Shown one piece after another: positions 44,701 through 56,700 of a stretch of 64,000 nt of DNA. The notes below the pieces were generated by a model that worked only from the letters and a program-made list of their open reading frames with translations, was not told where the DNA came from and made no database searches. The translations under genes and the position numbers were made by a program. Each line of letters opens with the position of its first letter. Position 1 is the first letter of the stretch. The stretch comes from Escarpia spicata (taxonomy: Eukaryota > Annelida > Polychaeta > Sabellida > Siboglinidae): NCBI GenBank assembly GCA_963995525.1, contig OZ023214.1:33190887-33254886 (forward strand). The letters are read 5' to 3'.

Positions 44701-47700
44701 GTACGTGACCCCCGTCAACCTAGTGTGTGACCTCCGTCAACCTAGTGCGTGACCTCCGTCAACCTAGTGCGGGACCCCCGTCAACATAGTGTGTGACCTC
44801 CGGCAACCTAGTGCGTGACCTCCGTCAACCTAGTACGTGACCTCCGTCAACCTAGTGCGTGACCTCCGTCAACCTATGCCAACAATGTTGATAATGAATT
44901 ACATTACTATTGTTGTATGATATCTCATCAATCAAACCTTCCTGCATACAGTCGTCACTTTAAAAACTTTTCCTCATGTGTTTGTCATAAAGAAACACGT
45001 TTGTGGCCAGAATTTCAACAAAATATACAATGGAATGTCCGAACACGCCACATGTTTTCAGATGGCTTGATGGAGGTTTTGCTAGGTAAAAGGTGACGTG
45101 ATGGATAGGTTAATTATGTTGACACTTGTTATTTTCTGTAACAAAACTGTACGTGAGGAGTAATGATGGACTACGGTTTAAGAATGTCATAAAGGTCATG
45201 TTTTTATCTTGCTCTTTAATGACAGTGCTGTCTCCAAGGCACAAATCTAAGTCAACAAGTAACTGAAGGCAAGAGTTGCCTACCTCGCGTCCCATGATGA
45301 CAAAGTTACGGAATGTCATCCCGCGCAATGTGTTCTGTTGATCCTACAATGGAGAGAAGTAAGACCAACGCATAAATACTTCATTTAATAATGTTTATTG
45401 TATTATATCACAAAAGATAAAGTATCTAATGTTTCAAAACAAAAACTCAAAATATTTATAAGAGGATTCCACTCATGGAAACTGAAAGTTTACTTTATAA
45501 GCACGAAAATTTATGTTTATACAATTACAATGTATTCCACCGTAACAACACCCCATATCGTGACCATAATAAAAACACCCCCCGTATCGTGACCATAGTA
45601 AAAACACCCTGTATCGTGACCATAGTAACAACACCCTTGTATCATGACCATAGTAACAACACCATGTATCATGACCATTATAAAAACACCCCTGTATCAT
45701 GACCATCATAACAACACCCCTGTAGCATGACCATTGTAACAACACCCCGTATCATGACCACTGTAAAGAACACCCCTGTATCATGACCATCTCAAAATGG
45801 GATTAATGTGAGTTTTAGTATATAAATTTTGTAGTTGTCAAGATGACTTATGCGTATATTTTTATGGTTCTGAAGCAGAACCACAAAAATGATGCACAAG
45901 TTACGCACAAATCTTAATGCAAATCTGCAATGTTATTTCCAGCTGTACAGTAAACAAAGCTGATTTATACCATGATCAGGTTTCCACTAAGCTGATATAT
46001 TGATAAAAAGTATCGATCTTATATAGCACAATTAGCATGATACACATAAAAGTACACAGCACAGCAAACACAACCAATATATAAGTACACAGCACAGCAA
46101 ACACAACCAATATATAAGTACACAGCACAGCAAACACAACCAATATATAAGTACACAGCACAGCAAACACAACCAATATATAAGTACACAGCACAGCAAA
46201 CACAACCAATATATAAGTACACAGCACAGCATAACACAATCAATATATAAGTACACAGCACAGCACAACACAATCAATATATAAGTACACAGCACAAGAA
46301 ACACAACCAATATATCAGTGGTACAAGTAAATTATATTTAAATACAGAAATAAAATAATGAAGCTGTAAAAATGTCAGTAGATTACGCCTAGTAAAAATG
46401 TTGAAATGAATTGAAATAAAGTTACCAACCGCGCTGAGTGCAGCACAAATGACATGGAACTGGTGGTCACAGAGGATCTTCCAGAGGGCGAGAGACTCAC
46501 ACATCCGCGCCACCAGCACATGCAGCTGCTTCAGAGACTGACTCTCTTGGTTGTCTGCCTCTGCTACAAAAACATGGAAACCTCGCTTAACCAGTGTTTT
46601 TCTCATCCTAATTCAAGTTCATTCGGTTGTGAAATTAGTTTTATGTAATTTGGATGAAACTAGTAGCTTATTTAAAGTATTACTATCTTATTTAATGTTG
46701 GACACAACACCAACTGAGGTGACTCTCGCAACCAGAATCCTCACATGAATTTGCGAGACAATTGTGAATATGCCTGTGTTGATGGTTACTTTCCTTCCTC
46801 TAAGACCAACTTTAATGACATAACATTATCCTGTGCCTTTCCACACGTGCCATCAGTAAATATAAATAAACTACATAGGTTAAGGTGGAGCAATAAATAG
46901 GTCTACTGAATCATATATTAGCTGCTGGCATCTGACAAGACTTACCTTGATACTTTCGTCTGACTTGTTCGTCAGCGAGGGTATCGCCTCGGTACCCGCC
47001 GGCCCTCTGGTGGTGCAAACCATGGACACTACAAAACACAGCAAGAGACGTCGAATCATCACAGACACTCATCAGTGCATCTAGCACACACTTACACAGC
47101 AAATAAAATACAGTGCAACACGCTTATAACGAACTACTTTGCAGGTAGCTAACGAGTTCATTATATCAGTGAATTCATTATATACGTCTACGCATTTACC
47201 CACTAGGAGGCAGTGTTGCATGTGACAGTTTTTAAACTATTCGCCAGGTATCTATCAAACGCAATGATATTTTTGCAACATTTATTTAGATGGCACATCA
47301 AACAGTTACAAATGTTACTATTAAGTGTAGTTATAGTATAAGATAGCAGTCAGTCTGTAAAAAACTCACGAAATACAGTATGATGTAAACACATGGCGAG
47401 CATGTCGCATTCAAGCACTCTAAAACATGAACTGTGGCAGGACGGAGCCAAGGTAACTACTACTTCTTGTACAACACAAACAGAATGACACCAGTTAATC
47501 TGCTTTGAAGAAGTCCTCGATTGACGCTTGTTTGCTGTTGGCTAGGGCACCAGACAAAAGGAAATCCTCAAGCCAGTCGCAGTGCACTGCAGCGTTGTTT
47601 CACTGCCTAGCCCTGTTACAAGTGATTTCCCTCATTTACACTGTGCTCTGCGCGTCCATGGCATGGCTTCCAGGTCACGGGCGGGTAGTATTTGCGAATA

Positions 47701-50700
47701 ACCGGGCGTTTTTCAGTTGGACAGAAATTTTTTATACTGCGAAATTTTTTCAGGAAAAGGTGTTCGTAATAACTGTGAATTCGTTATACCCGTGTTCATA
47801 ATATGGCTTATAATGGAGGATAGGGAAAAAACCCGCACGTAAGAAATTGTTTCGTTATATCTGTCAATTCGTTGTATCCGTGTTCAATATAAGCGTGTTG
47901 CACTGTGTTCTAAAATACGAATATGCAGGAAGTATGTGACAGAACCTCTTGGACAACTTCTCTTGCATGATCACAATACTAAGCACAGATACACTGAACT
48001 ACTGATGCACAATAATAATTGATGTGATGTATCATTGATAGTGCACTGAACTATCACTAGTTATCATTAATAGTGCACTGAACTATCACAGTAAACTTAT
48101 GCCCATTAGTCACCCCATCAATACCTTTCCATGGGGATAGGAGAACTGAACTGAGTTTCTGTTCATGAACTCGTGCATGGCATTCAACTTGACCAGGATC
48201 CAGCAGAGTTGTTCACCGTAGAATCGACTCATCAGCTGTGGACAGAAAACACTCATGAGTTGGTGACAGAAAGAACTCATGAGTTGGTGACAGAAAGAAC
48301 TCGTTGGTTGGTGACAGAAAGAACTCATTAGTTGGTGACAGAAAGAACTCACCAGTTGATGACAGAAAAAACCCATGAGTTGGTGACAGAAATAACTCAT
48401 TGGTTGGTGACAGAAAGCAGAAAGAACCCATTAGTTGGCGACAGAAAGAACTTATTGGTTGGTGACATAAAGAACTCATTAGTTGGTGACAAAGAGGATC
48501 CATGAGTTGGTAACAGGAATAACTCATAAGTTGGTGACAGGAAGAACTCATGAGTTGGTGACAGAAAGGATCCATGAGTTGGTGACAGAAAGAACTCATT
48601 GGTTGGTGACAGGAAGAACTCATTAGTTGGTGACAAAAAGGATCCATGGGTTGGTGACAGAAAGAACTCATCAGTTGGTGACAGAAAGGATCCATGAGTT
48701 GGTGACAGAAAGAACACATTGGTTGGTGACAGGAAGAACTCATCAGTAGATGACAGAAAGGATCCATGAGTTGGTGACAGAAAGAACTCATTGGTTGGTG
48801 ACAGGAAGAACTCATCAGTTAGTGACAGAAAGAATCCAAGAGTTGGTGACAGAAAGAACTCATTGGTTGGTGACAGGAAGAACTCATTAGTTGGTGACAG
48901 AAAGAACTCATCAGTTAGTGACAGAAAGAATCCATGAGTTGGTGACAGAAAGAACTAATTAGTTGGTAACAGTTATTTCTATCCTATGCTGATGAGTTCT
49001 TTTTGTCACCAACCAATGAGATATTTCTGTCACCAACTCATGGATTCATTATGTCACCAAGTAATGAGTTGGTGACAGAAATAACTCATTAGTTGATGAC
49101 AAAAAGAACTCATCAGCTGAGGATAGAAATAACCCATTAGTTGGTGACAGGAAGAACTCATCAGTTGGTGACAGAAATAATCCATTATTTGGTGACAGAA
49201 AGAACTCATTAGTTTGTGAGAGAAAGAACTCATTAGGTGGTGACAGAAAGAATTCATGAGTTTGTGACAGAAAGAACTAATTAGTTGGTAACAGTTATTT
49301 CTATCCTATGCTGATGAGTTCTTTTTGTCACCAACCAATGAGATATTTCTGTCACCAACTCATGGATTCATTATGTCACCAAGTAATGAGTTGGTGACAG
49401 AAATAACTCATTAGTTGATGACAAAAAGAACTCATCAGCTGAGGATAGAAATAACCCATTAGTTGGCGACAGAAAGAACCTGTCAGTTGGTGACAAAAAG
49501 AATTCATGAGTTGGTGACAGAAAGAACTCATTAGTTTGTGAGAGAAAGAACTCATTAGGTGGTGACAGAAAGAATTCATGAGTTTGTGACAGAAAGAACT
49601 CATTATTTGGTGACAGAAAGAATCCATGAGTTTGTGACAGAAATAACTCATTGGTTGATGACAGAAAGAACTCAGTAATTGGTGACAGAAAGAACTCATT
49701 ATTTGGTGACAGAAAGAATCCATGAGTTTGTGACAGAAATAACTCATTGGTTGATGACAGAAAGAACTCATTAGTTGGTGACGGAAAGAACTCATCAGTT
49801 GGTGACATGAAGAACTCATTAGTTAGTGACAGAAAGAACTCATTAGTTGGTGACAGAAAGATCTCATCAGTTGGTGACAGGAAGAACTCATTAGTTGATG
49901 ACAGAAAAAAACTTATCAGCTGAGGACATAAAAAACGCATTATCTGAAGATATGGTGCTTATCCATAAAACATATTATAGTGCAGTATAATAAATTTAAT
50001 AGTTGAAACCTTTCATAAAATAACGGCGCTGAAACGACCAATATTCGTCCATACTAGTCGCATCGATAACAATACCACTTTGTCAGCGATGCAATTTCAG
50101 CGAATTTGTTTTCAAAATGCCGCCAGTGCGATCAAATTGTCCCGCTGAAGCCCCCTAGCTAAAGCGGTAAGGCAGCCGAAGCTTCCTAAATGCAAAAACT
50201 AAAAACGAGTGGCGCTGCAGTCATATTTCGTTTTTCATTCTGATGCAGTGAAAACGAAAAATTGTTTTATCGTTTTTTGTTTTTCTAACCTGTATTAGGA
50301 ATACCACGAATAGTAGTTTGTATTAATTTTTCGTACACATCAAATATGAAAACGAAAAATTAACATTGTTTGCTTTTTCCTTTTTCATTCGCTAATTTCA
50401 AAATGAAAAAGGAAAAGACGGTATATACACAGACCATCTTTGCAAAGTTGTGCCCACAAATGTCAACAAAACATTCCTATTGTAAACAGCTGTTATTAGC
50501 AGTATTACAGAGGCAGGTATGACTAACCACATTTGTCCTTTGATGTGCGGTGCGTTCACTTGGTTCTCCTACACTCAACACCTAATTCTGCTAACTACCC
50601 GGCTTTATCCTGAAGAACGTTCATTGCACTTACATATTTCTTTTGTTCAGATGGCGCAGGCATTTCCTTGACCATACCACATCCCCACAGTGGCCTGGCA

Positions 50701-53700
50701 ACAACAAGTACAGTCAGGATAGAACACACCCGCACAGTGGCCTGGCAACAACAAGTACAGTCAGGACAGAACTCACCTCACTGTGGCCTAACAACAGCAA
50801 TTACAGTCAGGACATAACACACCCCCACAGTGACCTGGCAACAACAAGTACAGTCAGGACAGAACACACCCCCACAGTGACCTGGCAACAACAATTACAG
50901 TCATGACAGAACACACCCCCACAGTGGCTTGACAACAACAAGTACAGTCATGACAGAACACACCCCCACAGTGGCCTGGCAACAACAAGTACAGTCAGGG
51001 CAGAAATACACCCCACAGTGACCTGGCAACAACAAGTACAGTCAGGAAAGAACACACCCCCACAGTGGCTTGACAACAACAAATACAGTCAGGACAGAAC
51101 ACCCCCCACAGTGGTCTGGCAACAACAAGTACAGTCAGGACAGAACACCCCCCCACAGTGGCTTGACAACAACAAATAGTCAGGACAGAACACACCTCCA
51201 CAGTGGCCTGGCAACAATAAGTACAGTCAGCACAGAACACACCCCACAGTGACCTGGCAACAACAAGTACAGTCAGGACAGAACACACATCACTAGCTTA
51301 ACAACAGCAATTACAATGAGGACAGAACACACCCCCACAGTGGCCTGGCAACAACAACAACAAGTACAGTCAGGGCAGAACACACCCCCACAGTGGCTTG
51401 ACAACAACAAATACAGCCAGGACAGAACATACCCCCACAGTGGCCTGGCAACAACAATTACAGCCAGGATAGAACTCACACCCATAGTGGCCCTGCAACA
51501 ACAAGTACAGTCAGGACAGAACACACCTCCACAGTGGCCTGGCAACAACACATACAGTCAGGACAGAACACACCCCATAGTGGCCTGGCAACAACAAGTA
51601 CAGTCAGAACAGAGCACACCCCACAGTGGTCTGGCAACAACAAGTACAGTCAGGACAGAACACCCCCCACAGTGGTTTGACAACAACAAATAGTCAGGAC
51701 AGAACACAACTCCACAGTGGCCTGGCAACAATAAGTACAGTCAGCACAGAACACACCCCACAGTGACCTGGCAACAACAAGTACAGTCAGGACAGAACAC
51801 ACATCACTGTAGCTTAACAACAGCAATTACAATGAGGACAGAACACACCCCCACAGTGGCCTGGCAACAACAACAACAAGTACAGTCAGGGCAGAACACC
51901 CCCCCACAGTGGCTTGACAACAACAAATACAGCCAGGACAGAACATACCCCCACAGTGGCCTGGCAACAACAATTACAGCCAGGATAGAACTCACACCCA
52001 TAGTGGCCCTGCAACAACAAGTACAGTCAGGACAGAACACACCTCCACAGTGGCCTGGCAACAACACATACAGTCAGGACAGAACACACCCCATAGTGGC
52101 CTGGCAACAACAAGTACAGTCAGAACAGAACACACCCCACAGCGGCCTGGCAACAACAAGTACTGTCAGGACAGAACACACCCACAGTGGCCTGGCAACT
52201 ACAAATACAGTCAGGACAGAACACACCCCCACAATGGCCTGGCAACAACAAGTACAGTCAGGACAGAACACACGCCCATAGTGGCCCTGCAACAACAAGT
52301 ACAGTCAGGACAGAACACACCTCCACAGTGGCCTGGCAACAACACGTACAGTCAGGACAGAACACACCCCATAGTGGCCTGGCAACAACAAGTACAGTCA
52401 GGACAGAACACACCCACAGTGGCCTGGCAAAAACAAATACAGTCAGGACAGAACACACCCCCACAGTGGCCTGGCAACAACAAGTATAGCCAGGACAGAA
52501 CACACCCCCACAGTGGCCTGGCAACAACAAGTACAGTCAGGACAGAACACATCCACAGTGGCCTGGCAACAACAAGTACAGTCAGGACAGAACATACTCC
52601 CACAGTGGCCTGGCAACAACAAGTACAGTCAGGACAGAACACACCCCACAGTGGCCTGGCAACAACAAGTACAGTCAGGACAGAACACACCCCGCAGTGG
52701 CCTGGCAACAACAAATACAGTCAGGACAGAACACACCCCCACAGTGGCTTGGCAACAACAAGTACGGCCAGGAGAGAACACACCCCCACAGTGGCCTGGC
52801 AACAACAAGTACAGTCAGGACAGAACACACACCACAGTGGCCTGGCAACAACGAGTACAGTCAGGACCGAACACACCCCACAGTGGCCTGGCAACAACAA
52901 GTACAGTCAGGATAGAACACACCCCCACAGTGGCCTGGCAACAAGTACAGTCAGGACAGAACACACCCCACAGTGGCCTGGCAACAACAAGTACAGTCAG
53001 GACAGAACACACCCCCACAGTGGCCTGGCAACAAGTACAGTCAGGACAGAACACACCCCACCGTGGCCTGGTAACAACAAGTACAGTCAGGACAGAACAC
53101 ACCCCACAGTGGCCTGACAAAAACAAGTACAGTCAGGACAGAACACACCCCACAGTGGCCTGGCAACAACAAATACAGTCAGGACAGAAAACTCCCCACA
53201 GTGGCCTCGCAACAACAAGTACAGTCAGGACAGAACACACCCCACAGTGGCCTGACAAAAACAAGTACAGTCAGGACAGAACACACTCCACAGTGGCCTG
53301 GCAACAACAAATACAGTCAGGACAGAAAACACCCCACAGTGGCCTGGCAACAACAAATACAGTCAGGACAGAACACACCCCACAGTGGCCTGACAAAAAC
53401 AAATACAGTCAGGACAGAACACACCCCACAGTGGCCTGGCAACAACAAATACAGTCAGGACAGAACACACCCCACAGTGGCCTGGCAACAACAAGTACAG
53501 TCAGGACAGAAAACACCCCCACAGTGGCACATGAGAATGCATGAGACAAATGTACAGTACTTAACACACCTGAGAATGCGAGAGACCCAGAGATACTTAA
53601 CACACCTGAGAATGCGAGAGACCCAGAGATATTTAACACACCTGAGAATGCGAGAGACCCAGAGATACTTAACACACCTGAGAATGCGAGAGACACAGAG

Positions 53701-56700
53701 ATACTTAACACACCTGAGAATGCGAGAGACCCAGAGATACTTAACACACCTGAAAATGCGAGAGACACAGAGATATTTAACACACCTGAGAATGCGAGAG
53801 ACACAGAGATACTTAACACACCTGAGAATGCGAGAGACCCAGATATACTTAACACACCTGAGAATGCGAGAGACACAGAGATACTTAACACACCTGAGAA
53901 TGCGAGAGACCCAGATATACTTAACACACCTGAGAATGCGAGAGAGCCAGATATACTTAACACACCTGAGAATGCGAGAGAGGTAGAGACAGAGGCCATT
54001 GTGTTTGCCGGAGTAGATGACCTCCGGGGAGCCTGGAGCGAAGGCGCTGGATGATGGACTCTGGAACTGCAGCTGCTGCGTGACGTTGGGGAATGGAGTG
54101 GACGTCTGGGGAAACTCACCTAGACACACCGGTCAAACATATCATATGACCTACACACACATTGGTCAAACATGTCTCATGACCTACAGACACACACTGG
54201 TCAAACATGTCACATAACCTACAGACACACATGACCTACAGACACACACCGGTCAAACATGTCACGTGACCTACAGACACACACCGATCAAACATGTCAC
54301 ATGATCCACAGACACACATGACCTACAGACACACACCGATCAAACATGTCACATAACCTACAGATACACATGACCTACAGACACACACTGGTCATACATG
54401 TCACATGATCCACAGACACACATGACCTACAGACACACACCGATCAAACATGTCACATAACCTACAGACACACATGACCTACAGACACACACTGGTCATA
54501 CATGTCACATAACCTACAGACACACACCGATCAAACATGTCACATGATCCACAGACACACTTGACCTACAGACACACACAGGTCAAACATGTCACAAGAC
54601 CTACAGACACACCGGTCAAACATGTCACATGACTTACAGACACATCGGTCAAACAAGTCACATGACCTGCAAGTCGTATTTCAAAATAAATGTTGAATTC
54701 ACCTCCTCTCCTTGGTGTACCGAATCCACTGGCTCCACTCAGGAAAGACTGCGGCCCATCTGCAAGTCAGAGTTATTCTGTGAGTTCATCTAGTAGTCTC
54801 ACAACTTCATTCACAAGACTGTTTTATTTAGCAGCATCAGCAGGTAAAGTATAGCAGCAAACTTACAATTTGTTTCCCACAAGAAACAATCATCTATGAA
54901 ATATCTTTCTGCATTACAGCATGGAAACTGATATAATTAAGAGCCATCACAGACATGAATAGAATTTCACAGAGCTAAAATCAGTATTTACCCTTGAATA
55001 GTTATACCACACTACGCAATTACATGAAGATTAACGTGGAATAAAATAATGACACTGAAGAATGCTCTGGGGACCATCTCACTAACATTTTTATCAGCTC
55101 ATAAGAATGCTCTGGGGACCATCTCACTAACATTTTTATCAGCTCATAAGAATGCTCTGGGGACCATCTCACTAACATTTTTATCAGCTCATAAGAATGC
55201 TCTGGGGACCATCTCACTAACATTTTTATCAGCTCATAAGAATGCTCTGGGGACCATCTCACTAACATTTTTATCAGCTCATAAGAATGCTCTGGGGAAC
55301 ATCTCACTAACATTTTTATCAGCTCATAAGAATGCTCTGGGGAACATCTCACTAACATTTTTATCAGCTCATAAGAATGCTCTGGGGAACATCTCACTAA
55401 CATTTTTATCAGCTCATAAGAATGCTCTGGGGACCATCTCACTAACATTTTTATCAGCTCATAAGAATGCTCTGGGGACCATCTCACTAACATTTTTATC
55501 AGCTCATAAGAATGCTCTGGGACCATCTCACTAACATTTTTATCAGCTCATAAGAATGCTCTGGGGACCATCTCACTAACATTTTTATCAGCTCATAAGA
55601 ATGCTCTGGGGACCATCTCACTAACATTTTTATCAGCTCATAAGAATGCTCTGGGGAACATCTCACTAACATTTTTATCAGCTCATAAGAATCCTCTGGG
55701 GAACATCTCACTAACATTTTTATCAGCTCATAAGAATGCTCTGGGGACCGTCTCACTAATGTTCTTATCAGCTCATAAGAATGCTCTGGGGACCAACTCA
55801 CTAACGTTCTTATCAGCTCATAAGCTCAAATCTGCTCTTAAAAGTTGATTTTGTTCTGTAACAGTGATGTTGCATATTGAGAAATGATGACCAGGGTGCG
55901 CCACCAGGACAATTGTTGATGTCTCAAGAATAGTGTCCTGGTGACACATGTCACTCACTATACATGGTGTTGACTCCCCCTGCAGACACAGCAAAGTTAC
56001 ATTCCGGCTCTCCCCCATACAGGAAGTAAGCCCGGGTCGCTTCCTCCACCACCTGTGAACAACCACAAACAAGTCACGTCTCGATGTCGCTATGACGACA
56101 CTAAATTTGAATAAGACAATTTCAGCACTAAGTTTCTCGTTCTATTTGTCTTTAGTTGCGTAACTTAACAGCCGATCACATGTTAGTCAGGTGTTCCCTA
56201 TCAGTGTCACAGTCTGAGGAGGTAAACGTAAATACCGGAAATTTCCGTGTATAATACGCATTTGTTTCCTTCACTTTTTACTCAAAAGTTGGGGTGCATA
56301 TTATACATGGTGCTAAGGCTAAACTAAATTTCTCTGATCAATTTATCAATGTTTGTAGACCAGGATAACACTGCTAGAAAACTAGTAATATTATCACGAA
56401 AGGCAAGAATCGCACTCCCGTAACTGCCTCTCTAGCCCTAAACTAGCAGCGAGAAATGACAAAGACGAGAGCCCATATGTCTGACTTCGCGAATAACACC
56501 AATGAGTGGGAAGCGTACGAGGCCAGGAAGCGTCCCGCTATGATTATGATTGGCATTCTTGAATCACGTGAATGATGCCCGCATCAAGGGTCGAGTGTCT
56601 ACAAGTGTGACTCCATGTTTAAAATTGTGAATGCAAATGTTGTGAATGTAAATAAAGACGAATGTAGTGCATGTGTGCTTCGCAGTTGAAAGTACCAGGT

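Noticed and set aside
48213..49940. Ser/Cys/Phe-rich frames (CHQLMSSF type) as secreted repeat proteins
   Set aside because: The 24-base unit is a multiple of three and therefore open. It derives from the acceptor of exon 9.
50643..53986. Long reading frames on both strands ([10 protein letters not shown] and related repeats) as genes for repetitive proteins
   Set aside because: They are frames through the 46-bp and 36-bp minisatellites. The same DNA is open in several frames, and the array matches intron borders of NUP155 on the other strand.
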